IMG/VR virus record: IMGVR_UViG_3300035698_013809
Location: 1-21,221 of that record
DNA: 21,221 nucleotides
DNA from: a virus
Reading direction: 5' to 3' (one strand)
In this document: positions 1 through 6,833 of the stretch, piece after piece
How positions within the stretch are numbered: the stretch's first letter is position 1
How the letters are laid out: every line of letters begins with the position of its first letter
Made by a program: the position numbers and the translations under genes
Notes under the pieces: model-generated
The model's input: only the letters and a program-made list of their open reading frames with translations
Told to the model about the DNA's origin: nothing
Databases searched by the model: none

Positions 1-2
1 GA

Positions 3-53
3 ATGTGGTGGACAAAAATCAGAGAAAAGTTATTAAAAGAAAATGATAAATAG
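3..53 (+). CDS. 3' end of an upstream gene (frame uncertain)
   Basis: The window opens inside or just after the previous gene. The frame beginning at base 3 stays open and ends in TAG at 51-53, giving a short Lys/Glu-rich C-terminus. The other two frames also close within 50 bases (34-36 and 47-49), so the frame cannot be decided from what is here. I prefer frame 3 because its end sits closest to the next ribosome-binding site. No function can be given. Confidence 0.3.
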   Translation: MWWTKIREKLLKENDK

Positions 54-70
54 TTGAAAAAGGATAAAAT

Positions 71-619
71 ATGAGCATGGCATATTGAATTTCACCTGAT
101 GGTGAGATTATAGATGTTAAAAGAGGCAAACACATTGCTGAAGTTATTGGGCATCCAGAAAAATTTGGATTCAATAGAGAATTTATTGAATTTGTATATA
201 ATAATTATGGTGAAAGAATAGGACAGGAAGGCAAAGCCAGAGAACAAATAATGCTGTCTTTATTTAATAATGGATGAATTAGAATAAGACAATATAAACA
301 ATTTTGGACATTAAATGTAAAGAAATTTTCTGGAAGAGCAAGAAATTACGTTACTTTATGGGCTAAAAAAATATTAAAAGGATTACATGGATTTAAAGAA
401 ACTGATACTCATGCTATTGTTAAAATAGATCAAAAAGGTAAAAGTATAGAAACATGGGATTTATTAGAACTTACAGAAGCGGTTGAATTTACATTTGATT
501 GTAGATTAGTAGAATGTTTGATTGAAGATTTGCCAGATTTACCATTATATGATATTGTAAATGAAGTGTTGACACATGGTATAAAAAGGCTTAATCTAAA
601 AGAATATATGAGGAGATAA
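71..619 (+). CDS. Conserved hypothetical phage protein, 182 aa, two TGA(Trp) codons
   Basis: The start ATG follows AAAAAGGAT at good spacing, and the frame ends TAA two bases before the next ATG. Under the standard code it would stop at codon 6. Reading TGA as Trp at codons 6 and 69 gives a smooth protein beginning MSMAYWISPDGEI, and TGA 69 falls in NNGWIRIRQY, where Trp fits. The first two thirds look like a compact alpha/beta domain with many aromatic residues, followed by an acidic, leucine-rich tail. I recognise the general look of a widespread uncharacterised phage family but cannot assign a role. It is probably co-transcribed with the next gene. Confidence 0.85.
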
Positions 620-621
620 TA

Positions 622-1266
622 ATGAAATTTAATGAATTTGCAATAAGTATGGATGAAATACCAAATAATAATATGTTGACTGAAGCAGGTTTATCGAGAT
701 TATTAGACAGAATTAAAAACAAAGATTTTGCTATAATTACTGCCTTTAGAAATAATTTTGATAAAAAAGAAAATATACAACGTAATAGAAAATTACGTGG
801 ATCCTTTAATTCAAAAAAAATGGGTGTATATCAATTAATAGGTCACTGGGTGGAGTGTAAAGATGATACTATTGAATATAATAAATGTCCTAAAAATCAA
901 TTGATTGATGTTATAGAAAGATCATATCTATCAATTAAACCTGACAGTATGGAACAAAAAGATTTTATCAAATATATTGCATCTTTAACCAAAGAATATA
1001 AACAAGATGGTGCTGTTATATCTCTTGATGGTAATATTAATATAGTTGATAAAAATGGTTCATTAAATAAAATAGGTTCAAAAGTTTCATTAAATAAAAT
1101 ATCACAGGCATATAGTCAGTTTATTAAAAAACAAAACACGCCTTTTGTATTCGAATGTGAGGTACCTAGTTCAAATAGTGGTAGAATGGTAATGAATGTA
1201 GAAAATATTAAGTATCCTGTATGTGAAAGACATGAAAAAAGGGGTTGACCTTTGTTTACAGCATAA
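622..1266 (+). CDS. Hypothetical protein, distantly DUF3293-like, 214 aa
   Basis: It starts after AGGAGATAATA, tightly coupled to the upstream gene. The segment around residues 34-75 (FAIITAFR, then N-RN-L, then GVYQLIGHW and a Cys) resembles the pattern of DUF3293-type proteins, in which an ITA motif is followed by spaced Asn/Arg residues and a G-W stretch. That is a pattern match only. With TGA as Trp the frame runs past the TGA at 1246-1248 and ends in GWPLFTA at TAA 1264-1266; with TGA as stop it would be 208 aa. The choice affects only the last six residues. A rho-independent terminator follows at once. Confidence 0.8.
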
Positions 1267-1282
1267 ATGATATAATGGTTTT

Positions 1283-1318
1283 AAAAAAGGGGTTGCCTAA
1301 AAAGTAATCCCTTTTTTT
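1283..1318 (+). terminator. Rho-independent terminator
   Basis: The arms AAAAAAGGGGTT (1283-1294) and AATCCCTTTTTT pair over 12 bp with one G-U and an 11-nt loop, followed by a T-run to 1318. It closes the two-gene unit upstream and lies directly against the promoter that begins at 1320. Confidence 0.85.
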
Positions 1319-1319
1319 G

Positions 1320-1348
1320 TTGACAGACTGATTGAATGTGTATATAAT
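1320..1348 (+). promoter_or_regulatory. Sigma70-type promoter, perfect consensus
   Basis: TTGACA at 1320-1325 and TATAAT at 1343-1348 are separated by exactly 17 bases. This is the first of a series of near-identical promoters (2660, 4048, 12813, 13560 and variants), each preceding a cluster of very small genes, as expected for strong host-polymerase early promoters. Confidence 0.9.
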
Positions 1349-1382
1349 GCATCTATAATTAATTAGACAAGGGAGAATAAAC

Positions 1383-1550
1383 ATGAATACAATTTTATTT
1401 TTTAGAACATTAATACAATTATGTAAAGATGATCCTAATGGTTGTGTTGTGAATGTAAATAAGGATACATGTCATTTTGTTTCTTGTTTAAGTGATGATC
1501 ATACTTGTAAACAAAATAGAACTACAAATTTTTTAGTTTATGATTATTAA
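1383..1550 (+). CDS. Small Cys-rich protein, 55 aa
   Basis: First gene after the 1320 promoter. The ATG follows AAGGGAGAATAAAC. The product contains Cys residues near positions 13, 21, 30, 35 and 42, many Asp/Asn and no membrane segment. It could bind a metal but has no clear CxxC pair. Too short for the usual length cut-off, but the promoter, Shine-Dalgarno sequence and downstream coupling support it. Function unknown. Confidence 0.7.
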   Translation: MNTILFFRTLIQLCKDDPNGCVVNVNKDTCHFVSCLSDDHTCKQNRTTNFLVYDY

Positions 1551-1560
1551 AGGATGCTTT

Positions 1561-1647
1561 ATGAATAAAAGAGAATGGATTAAATTGATTATTTTTTGTG
1601 AATACACTTTCATTGCAGGATCATTAATTGGTTTATTATTAAGATAA
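1561..1647 (+). CDS. Single-pass membrane mini-protein, 28 aa
   Basis: ATG 1561 is preceded by AAAGGATGCTTT and the frame ends TAA at 1645-1647. After a charged start (MNKREWIK) the remainder is one hydrophobic stretch ending in Arg, as in a minimal inner-membrane peptide. It sits between two supported small genes with ordinary spacing. Function unknown. Confidence 0.55.
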   Translation: MNKREWIKLIIFCEYTFIAGSLIGLLLR

Positions 1648-1659
1648 GGAGAGTATAAT

Positions 1660-1832
1660 ATGACAAAAGGATTATGTCCATATTGTGGTCACAATAAATG
1701 GCAAAAAAATTTTGGTGTAGTGCTAATCAGAAAGTTTGTAAAAAATGTGATTGTGTATCAACACATTTGGAATGGAAACTTGCATTAAAAGAAAAGAAAG
1801 ATAATGATATAAAAAATAGGAAAGGTAAATAA
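1660..1832 (+). pseudogene. Zinc-ribbon mini-protein with a -1 frameshift
   Basis: The start follows GGAGAGTATAAT. The first frame encodes MTKGLCPYCGHNKWQKNF, a CxxC zinc knuckle, then runs into a non-Cys tail ending at CAT-TAA. Stepping back one base at the run A7T4 (about 1700-1711) yields WCSANQKVCKKCDCVS, which supplies the second Cys cluster, and continues to TAA 1830-1832 with a Lys-rich tail. The frameshifted product is a credible 57-aa zinc ribbon; the unshifted one is not. The switch lies on an in-frame A AAT TTT heptamer, the X XXY YYZ form of -1 slippery sites. It could be programmed, a real indel or an assembly error. Confidence 0.6.
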
Positions 1833-1834
1833 TT

Positions 1835-1996
1835 ATGAAAAAAAGAAAATGTTATCATATTTATGGTTGTTATATTAGTGTAGATGAGTATATAGTTGAT
1901 CTTTATGAAGAAGATATGGAAGAAGCAGAAGATTTATACCATGATATCAAGAAGTTTAAATACGGCCCCGATTGTGGTGAAAGGTTGATAGACTAA
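1835..1996 (+). CDS. Small acidic protein, 53 aa
   Basis: ATG 1835 lies two bases after the preceding frame's stop, with AGGAAAGG as ribosome-binding site. The product starts with a basic KKRK followed by Cys, then a strongly acidic middle (EEDMEEAEDLY) and ends near YGPDCGERLID. Three Cys in total. The stop overlaps the next start (TAATG). Function unknown. Confidence 0.7.
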   Translation: MKKRKCYHIYGCYISVDEYIVDLYEEDMEEAEDLYHDIKKFKYGPDCGERLID

Positions 1997-2142
1997 TGAA
2001 ATATAGATATGGTACATTGGAAGCTTATATTGATGAATTTTATCCAAATTTCGATGATCTCAGTGAAGAAGAACAATTTGAAATTGAAGATGTGGAATAT
2101 CATGAATCAGTAGAAATGGGATATGGAAGGGAGTGGGAATAA
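1996..2142 (+). CDS. Small acidic protein, 48 aa
   Basis: Translationally coupled at both ends: its ATG shares a base with the previous stop (TAATG), and its own TAA shares a base with the next ATG. The product is very acidic (about one third Asp/Glu) with several Tyr/Phe residues and no recognisable motif. An anti-host or nucleic-acid-mimic role is possible but purely speculative. Confidence 0.7.
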   Translation: MKYRYGTLEAYIDEFYPNFDDLSEEEQFEIEDVEYHESVEMGYGREWE

Positions 2143-2687
2143 TGAGTTTTTTATTTACAGCAGATGAACACTATTATCATAAGAATGTTATAAAATATTG
2201 TGATAGACCTTTTGAATCAGTCGAAGAAATGCATGAAGAGCTTATTAAAAAACATAATGAAAATGTATGGGCAAATGATACTGTTATCCATTGTGGTGAC
2301 TTTTCGTTTGGGTCTAAGGAAAGAACATACAAAGAAATCATATCAAGATTAAATGGAAAACATATCTTTTTAAAAGGGGATCATGATAAATGGTTAGGTA
2401 ATGCTGGTTCTTATATGTGGTTGAAGAAGATTAATAAACAACCTATTACAGCTTGCCATTATGCAATGAAAACCTTTCATTTATCACATTATAATTCATG
2501 GCAAGTATTTGGTCATTCACATGGCAAGCTAGATTTAACAGGATTAGGCAAGCAATGGGATGTTGGGGTCGATAATAATAATTATATGCCTGTTCATTTT
2601 CAACAACTTATAAAAATAATGGACAAAAGACCTAATAATTTTAATTACATAAATAATTCTTGACAAACTGATAAAATTAATATATAA
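2142..2687 (+). CDS. Calcineurin-like metallophosphoesterase, 181 aa
   Basis: All metal-binding motifs of the metallophosphoesterase superfamily are in order: DEH (D8, H10), CGDFSFG (D53), KGDHD (residues 79-82, the usual GNHD with Asp for Asn), a lone His in CHYAM (H106) and GHSHG (H125, H127). This predicts a two-metal phosphodiesterase or phosphatase of the short single-domain type common in phages; the substrate is unknown. I chose ATG 2142, overlapping the upstream stop, with AGGGAG upstream, over a GTG nine bases earlier. The TGA at 2661-2663 lies in the TTGACA of the next promoter. Read as Trp, the protein ends at 2687; read as stop, it loses only eight residues. Confidence 0.92.
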
Positions 2688-2688
2688 T
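2660..2688 (+). promoter_or_regulatory. Sigma70-type promoter, perfect consensus
   Basis: TTGACA 2660-2665 and TATAAT 2683-2688 with a 17-base spacer, overlapping the 3' end of the phosphoesterase gene. It drives the small-gene cluster 2761-4063. Confidence 0.9.
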
Positions 2689-2760
2689 TCATATGTAATC
2701 AAAATAGAAGATTAAGGGAAAAGAAGTTAAACAAAAATATTAAATTGGGAGATTTTTATC

Positions 2761-2919
2761 ATGGCAGTTACACATTTTAAAAGAAATGAAAAAGTTATTT
2801 GTAATACAGTTGAACAAAAATATCCTCTTTTATTCACTGATGATGAAGAGGATGTAACTTGTAAAAAATGTCTGAAAAAATTGTCTATAGAGGCTTTAGA
2901 GGCTGAAAAAGTTGAATAA
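2761..2919 (+). CDS. Small Cys-containing protein, 52 aa
   Basis: The start is preceded by GGGAGATTTTTATC. The product has a single Cys near residue 18 and CKKC near 40-43, in a basic-to-acidic sequence ending LEAEKVE. The spaced Cys residues and the CxxC suggest a small zinc-binding fold. First gene of the 2660 promoter unit. No function recognised. Confidence 0.72.
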   Translation: MAVTHFKRNEKVICNTVEQKYPLLFTDDEEDVTCKKCLKKLSIEALEAEKVE

Positions 2920-3091
2920 ACCATGTATTTTTATGAGTGATAAGTGTTGTGAACCTTATCACTCAATGGCATCAATGACAAATAAATGCGTCAAACAATG
3001 GGAATGTAAAGATTATGATCCTGTATGGGATGATCAAGACATTGAACAAGCAAAAGAAGATTTTATGAAAAATTCCACAATCATAGGATAA
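2912..3091 (+). CDS. Small Cys-rich protein with a probable TTG start, 59 aa
   Basis: The frame is open from TTG 2912, which overlaps the previous stop and has AGAGG nine bases upstream. The first ATG (2933) has no ribosome-binding site. From TTG the product begins (M)NKPCIFMSDKCCEP and continues with NKCVKQWECKDYD, giving Cys at about 5, 12, 13, 25 and 30, a likely metal-binding arrangement that the ATG start would break up. The C-terminal half is acidic. The start choice is inference. Function unknown. Confidence 0.6.
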   Translation: MNKPCIFMSDKCCEPYHSMASMTNKCVKQWECKDYDPVWDDQDIEQAKEDFMKNSTIIG

Positions 3092-3116
3092 TCATGATAC
3101 TCTATTGTTTGATTAT

Positions 3117-3212
3117 ATGAAGGGCAGTGAATGTCTTGTAAGAGGTGAATGTCTTGTTGCTTGGGTTGAAATAGATGGTGAAAGAATTGACAAAGGAGCA
3201 AACAATGGGTAA
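3117..3212 (+). CDS. Possible mini-protein, 31 aa
   Basis: An open frame follows a TAG at 3084-3086. The first ATG is 3117, and the frame ends TAA overlapping the next gene's start region. It encodes MKGSECLVRGECLVAW and an acidic tail. No ribosome-binding site precedes the ATG, and TTG 3105 is no better. It may be the displaced 3' part of the preceding gene after an old frameshift. Kept because the paired Cys spacing resembles its neighbours. Confidence 0.35.
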   Translation: MKGSECLVRGECLVAWVEIDGERIDKGANNG

Positions 3213-3405
3213 ATGTATACATATTAAAGGATTTTATGAAGGTAAGTCTATTGCTGGGCATGAATGGGATGATATGAAATATGATCATGATAAAATGGTA
3301 GAATTTTATTTTAAAAACATTGATTCTGCTGTAAGGTATGAAATAAAAGAACCTGCAAAATTAACTATGTTTAAATTTTGTCCTTTTTGCGGAGTAAAAT
3401 TTTAA
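3205..3405 (+). CDS. Small protein with a C-terminal CxxC, 66 aa
   Basis: ATG 3205 has AAAGGAG eight bases upstream, so I prefer it to the in-frame ATG at 3175, which has none. The product begins MGKCIHIKGFYEGKS and ends FKFCPFCGVKF, so a CPFCG knuckle closes the chain and Cys4 with a His near the N-terminus may complete a site. The N-terminal, beta-rich part is not recognised. The stop overlaps the next start by one base. Confidence 0.75.
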   Translation: MGKCIHIKGFYEGKSIAGHEWDDMKYDHDKMVEFYFKNIDSAVRYEIKEPAKLTMFKFCPFCGVKF

Positions 3406-3680
3406 TGAAAAGAATATTAATGCATAGAAATAGGCTTGATGAAACTACATTACAAAGGTTTCTATCAGTAATTAACACAACCCCCGAAACAATTAAAGAA
3501 ATAAATTCTGATTTTATGATTGACAATTTCGATGACATTATGATATTATATATTCAAGATTTAAAAGTGATTTGGAAACATTTGAAAAAAGAAACACAAG
3601 ATATTATTAAGAGTAATATAGAAAAATGTGTTGATTGTCCTAATTGGGGTGATTTTGTTGCATTTATAAAGGAGAAATAA
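3405..3680 (+). CDS. Hypothetical protein, 91 aa
   Basis: Coupled to the upstream gene by TAATG, with GGAG in the upstream coding end. Mostly helical, with a Leu/Ile-rich core and a CVDCPNWGDF motif near residues 76-85 close to the C-terminus. No family recognised. The TAA overlaps the next ATG. Confidence 0.75.
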   Translation: MKRILMHRNRLDETTLQRFLSVINTTPETIKEINSDFMIDNFDDIMILYIQDLKVIWKHLKKETQDIIKSNIEKCVDCPNWGDFVAFIKEK

Positions 3681-4063
3681 TGAAAAAATTAATTACGTTA
3701 ATGGCAACGGTTTTAGTATTTGTATTAATGTCTATACCACCATCTTATGCAGGATCTTCAAAAAGAGACAGAATTGAAAAATTCTTGTTTAATGCTCCGA
3801 TACCAATAATTATTATCCATGACAGTAGACATCAAAGACATGATAGATATAGACATCAAAGACACAGACGTTATCAACGATCAGGAAATTGGCACTGGGA
3901 ATCAAGAAGCATATGGACAGCACCTGTATATGAAAGAAGATGGTTTTATGGGTATGATAAAAATGGTGTATGGTTTCCTGGCAGATATGAAAGAATTTTA
4001 TTAAGAGAAGGTTATTGGGTTGAAACAAGGGTTTGGGTAAACAGCTATTGACATCCTTATTAA
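3680..4063 (+). CDS. Exported His/Arg-rich protein, WxxGRY type, 127 aa
   Basis: It starts with a classical signal peptide: MKK, a hydrophobic core to about residue 20, then PPSYAG with cleavage expected after Ala 24. The mature part has a stretch of alternating His-Arg-Tyr-Gln at about 50-67, then aromatic repeats including WFPGRYER and REGYWVETRVW. These recall the WxxGxW repeats of Gram-negative envelope proteins. It would act in the periplasm or outer membrane; a role in host surface change is conceivable. TGA at 4049-4051 is read as Trp, giving four more residues to TAA 4061-4063, and it overlaps the TTGACA of the next promoter. Coupled to the upstream gene by TAATG, with GGAG upstream. 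Confidence 0.82.
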
Positions 4064-4076
4064 ATTGATGTATAAT
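4048..4076 (+). promoter_or_regulatory. Sigma70-type promoter, perfect consensus
   Basis: TTGACA 4048-4053, 17-base spacer, TATAAT 4071-4076, inside and just after the end of the exported-protein gene. It drives 4108 and the following gene. Confidence 0.9.
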
Positions 4077-4107
4077 CTTCTTATAAATTAAACAAAAAGG
4101 ATAAATT

Positions 4108-4302
4108 ATGAAATCAATTGATATAACTGGAACTGATGGCAATGCTTACTGTTTAATGGGATATGCTAAATCTTATTGCAAACAACTTGGATGGGATTCA
4201 AAATCTATTATTGATAAAATGACAAATGGTGATTATGAACATCTTCTTGATGTATTTGAAGAAACTTTTGGTGATTTTATAAAATTAGAAGGAAGATATT
4301 AA
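4108..4302 (+). CDS. Hypothetical protein, 64 aa
   Basis: Start preceded by AAAAAGGATAAATT. The product begins MKSIDITGTDGNAYCLMGYA and continues as an amphipathic helical sequence ending with acidic residues. Small proteins of this look, with an N-terminal GNAY/C segment, occur in many phages without known function. TAATG coupling to the next frame. Confidence 0.78.
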   Translation: MKSIDITGTDGNAYCLMGYAKSYCKQLGWDSKSIIDKMTNGDYEHLLDVFEETFGDFIKLEGRY

Positions 4303-4535
4303 TGAAAGTTAAAGATTTATTAAAAGAAATTCTTGAATCATCTAAACAATATGATGATTTTCTTAATTAGGATGTATATACAGAACAATGTAATGAAGAT
4401 GATAAGGAATATAAAAGAAAATTTCAAGATTGGGAACATTTTAAAGATATAGAAGATTGGGAATATTTTAAATGTAATGGATATTATACAAAGGCATATA
4501 AGAAAAAAATATTTTCAATCAATGTGAATTATTAA
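4302..4535 (+). pseudogene. Small gene with an in-frame TAG at codon 23
   Basis: The frame opens with MKVKDLLKEILESS and reaches TAG at 4368-4370. It then continues without another stop for 54 codons (DVYTEQCNEDDKEY, GYYTKAYKKKIF) to TAA 4533-4535. The downstream part has clear coding character, with two similar W-E-F/Y-F-K segments, but no start codon or ribosome-binding site of its own. TAG is a normal stop elsewhere here, so this is either an amber-inactivated gene (a TGG-to-TAG change would fit a Trp at this place) or a readthrough gene. Function unknown. Confidence 0.6.
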
Positions 4536-4538
4536 GGA

Positions 4539-4562
4539 TTGACAATCAAATAAGTGTATAAT
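4539..4562 (+). promoter_or_regulatory. Probable promoter with irregular spacing
   Basis: TTGACA (4539-4544) occurs in the same position relative to the next gene as in the other promoters. The nearest TATAAT (4557-4562) is only 12 bases away, and a second TATAAT at 4568-4573 is 23 away. It may be a decayed member of the promoter series, or use a different -35. Expected target: the RNA ligase locus. Confidence 0.4.
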
Positions 4563-4593
4563 TCTTATATAATTTAAATAAGAGAGGTTAAAT

Positions 4594-5046
4594 ATGAAAT
4601 TAAATAGAATGAATAATATTGGTCAATTTAGAAATGCTATCGAACAGGTTCAACACAGTGCTAGATATATTGGTATGGATGCTGATGGTGAACTTATGTA
4701 TGATAATACAGCTAAAATGCCTGTTATTACTGCTCATGGCACAGTAAAATTACATGGTTGTTTTGAAAAAAATACACTGATAACACTTAGTAATGGTGAA
4801 AATATACCAATAAATAAAATTAAAAAAAATATATATGTGTTATCATATGATATAGAACATGGTGAATTTACAGAAAATAAAGTTTTGAATGTTATTAAAC
4901 AAAACTTAAACAAGGATTGGTGTAAACTTATATTTGACAAGACAGAAATAATTTGTACCAAAGATCATAAAATATATACAGAAAATAGAGGTTATGTTGA
5001 GGCAAAGGATTTAAAGGATATTGATATTTTCAAGTCCACATATTAG
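4594..5046 (+). CDS. RNA ligase fragment 1 fused to the N-half of a split intein, 150 aa
   Basis: Residues 1-55 are the N-terminal part of a phage Rnl2-type RNA ligase ending GTVKLHG, which is nucleotidyl-transferase motif I with the AMP-accepting Lys at residue 52. Residue 56 is the Cys of a new domain, CFEKNTLITLSNGENIPINKI (intein block A), with block B further on as CTKDHKIYTENRGYV (the TxxH motif). TAG follows residue 150. The matching C-intein begins at 5392 and ends VHN directly before SNAGVSF, the expected continuation of motif I. Trans-splicing would restore KLHG-SNAG. Ribosome-binding site GAGAGG upstream. Confidence 0.93.
   Translation: MKLNRMNNIGQFRNAIEQVQHSARYIGMDADGELMYDNTAKMPVITAHGTVKLHGCFEKNTLITLSNGENIPINKIKKNIYVLSYDIEHGEFTENKVLNVIKQNLNKDWCKLIFDKTEIICTKDHKIYTENRGYVEAKDLKDIDIFKSTY
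4759..5043 (+). mobile_element. N-terminal half of split intein, 95 aa
   Basis: It starts at the Cys codon TGT 4759-4761 immediately after the ligase KLHG motif. Block A has the nucleophilic Cys1 and the L-NG-pattern; block B has T-x-x-H. The length (95 residues) fits split inteins whose break lies at the usual endonuclease insertion site. Inserting in the active-site loop of an essential-type enzyme is typical of inteins. Confidence 0.9.
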
Positions 5047-5087
5047 TACCATAAATAGTTTCATACCTTTTTGAATTATTTTTATAA

Positions 5088-5387
5088 ATGACAGCCAAGG
5101 AAAAGTGAAACAAGGATAGGAATAGAAGATTTGTCTTGAGAAATAAAGGATGATCTGTTATGGTTGTATGAGAAAATGAATGGATGAATAACAGACAAAG
5201 TGTTTTTGATAAATTAAAATTACTGAAAGACAAAGACTGGATTTACCCAAAATGATATGAATTTGAAATAGTGAAAACTAAAAAAATGATGAATATAAAA
5301 TTGGATAAAAATAAATATGTTACATTGAAGGAAGTTGATGAGTACCTTAAAAACGGTTGAAAATATGGATTTATATTAAGGGAGTAA
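5088..5387 (+). CDS. Vsr-like homing endonuclease, probably truncated, 99 aa
   Basis: With TGA as Trp (five codons) the gap between the intein halves encodes one frame. Residues 1-36 include KWNKDRNRRFV, GWSVMVVWENEW, the C-terminal half of the Vsr/EDxHD endonuclease fold. Endonucleases of this family are known to lie free-standing between split-intein halves in fractured phage genes. The N-terminal part of the fold, with the first catalytic acidic residues and His, is absent: an in-frame TAA lies directly before the ATG and only about 40 bases separate it from the N-intein. No ribosome-binding site is visible. The second half (to LKNGWKYGFILRE) is Lys-rich and may bind DNA. Likely an inactive remnant. 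Confidence 0.75.
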
Positions 5388-5391
5388 ATAA

Positions 5392-5496
5392 ATGGAACTG
5401 TTAAGAATTGAAGAAATAGACAAACAAGATGAATATTGGGACTTAGAAGTAGAAAATACTAACAACTTTTTTGCTAATGATGTGTTAGTTCATAAT
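5392..5496 (+). mobile_element. C-terminal half of split intein, 35 aa
   Basis: Thirty-five residues ending in VLVHN, with the penultimate His and terminal Asn needed for Asn cyclisation, followed by the C-extein Ser. It has its own ATG and ribosome-binding site, so the intein is split at the gene level. Confidence 0.92.
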
Positions 5497-6126
5497 TCAA
5501 ATGCTGGTGTATCTTTCCATCAAGGAAATCTATATGCTCAATCTAAGAAGAATATAATCACCCCACAACAAGATAATGCAGGATTTGCTTCCTTCATGGA
5601 ATCTAAAAGAGATCTATTTCTTGATATGGTAGATCACATTTCATACTTTTTTAGTATTGATAGTGATGAAAACATCATAACCTTCATGGGAGAGTGGGCT
5701 GGTAAAGGGGTTCAAGGTGGTGTTGCTGTAAGTGAATTACCCAAACAGTTTTACATCTTTGGTCTGAAAATCAAACCAATAGATGAAGACCAACCTTCTT
5801 ATTGGTTAGACTATAGTTCATTGAATTCTCATTTTAATTTAAATGAAGATGGAATTTTTACTGTGAATCAATTTGCACCATTTAATATTGATATTGATTT
5901 CAATAATCCGTTAGCGTGTCAGAATAAAATGATTGAAATGATGGAAGAAGTTGAGAGGGAATGTCCAGTAGGTAGATTTTTTGGTGTAAAAGGTATTGAA
6001 TTAACAAAACATAGGATTTCCATAATTGATGGAAAAATAACATCCAATAAAGAATTGCCTGTATGTGTCGTACAAGAGTTGGAAAAACTAAAAGACGGTG
6101 TATATCATATTAGCACAACACTATAG
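5392..6126 (+). CDS. C-half of split intein plus RNA ligase fragment 2, 244 aa
   Basis: Start ATG 5392 has AGGGAG nearby. Residues 1-35 are a C-intein (block F EYWDLEVENTNNFFAND, block G VLVHN), followed by Ser36, the +1 nucleophile. The ligase body continues with SNAGVSFHQGN, then GEWAGKGVQGGVAV and FYIFGLKI (motifs III/IIIa region), to CPVGRFFGVKGI at residues about 191-202. Here the family would continue GEGIV (motif IV), but this chain instead has 42 residues with no match to the ligase (ELTKHRISIIDG to GVYHISTTL) and ends at TAG. Motif IV appears in a third gene at 6867. The ligase is thus in three pieces, only the first junction having an intein. Confidence 0.92.
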   Translation: MELLRIEEIDKQDEYWDLEVENTNNFFANDVLVHNSNAGVSFHQGNLYAQSKKNIITPQQDNAGFASFMESKRDLFLDMVDHISYFFSIDSDENIITFMGEWAGKGVQGGVAVSELPKQFYIFGLKIKPIDEDQPSYWLDYSSLNSHFNLNEDGIFTVNQFAPFNIDIDFNNPLACQNKMIEMMEEVERECPVGRFFGVKGIELTKHRISIIDGKITSNKELPVCVVQELEKLKDGVYHISTTL

Positions 6127-6828
6127 TTTCTTTCTTCTGAGTTGACCCAACATATACCCAGTTGGTATATCATCTATATTCATTCTGACATTTTTTATAC
6201 CATTGTTGGCTCATATAGTATTTTTTGTGGGGTTTTTGTTTAGTTTATAGTAATTTTTCATTGTTTTTGATGCCTTTTCTTTGTATTCTTTTGTATGGGT
6301 TTTGCCATAGAATGGGTTTTCATCACCTGATCGTGATGTGCCATACATTGGATTTGATTCGCCTGGATTTCCTCATTTTTCTTTGCGTTGTTCTTTTGTT
6401 AGAGAATCAGCATATTCTGTTTGTTTGATTGATCTTGATTTTGAGAATTCTGTTCTCATATGTTCATACTGATTTGAAGAAATTTTATATCTCTGTTGAT
6501 TGGATGAAGAAACACACATCATCCAATATGCATTTCACATTTTATGGAAATCACCGTCACTTGTAATCTTTGTTAATAACTGATGACAAATAAAATGTTC
6601 TCTGGCTGTTAAAAGAACAAGGTTTCATCTATTTTTAGAAAATTGTTGACATATAGATGAAGGTAGTATATGATGTTGTTCATAGTAAACTGATCCATCT
6701 TTAGATCTTACCAGAGACAGAGCATTATCTATGATAGAATGGTATCATTTAGAATATTTGTTTCTGGTGAAATTGGGTAATGAATTAAAATGATTGACAT
6801 AAGTATGGTTTGATTTATTTGGTTTCAT
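6121..6828 (-). CDS. HNH homing endonuclease with NUMOD3-type modules, 235 aa
   Basis: On the minus strand, with five TGA codons read as Trp, one frame runs from ATG at 6828 to TAG at 6121. Residues 49-83 carry the HNH core: YYEQHHILPSS (H52, H53), KNRWNLVLLT (N69) and AREHFICH (H78, H82). Further on are SGDENPFYGKTHTKEYKEK and GNPGESNPMYG, the NUMOD3 DNA-binding repeat usual in phage homing enzymes. It fills the gap between ligase fragments 2 and 3 and overlaps the end of fragment 2 by six bases, so it is the likely cause of the second break. A TATAAATA lies just upstream. No ribosome-binding site is seen. Confidence 0.9.
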
Positions 6829-6833
6829 AATTG

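Noticed and set aside
1245-1276. TTGACC...TATAAT as a promoter before the terminator at 1283
   Set aside because: The spacer is 20 bases and the terminator follows within ten bases of the -10, so a useful transcript is unlikely.
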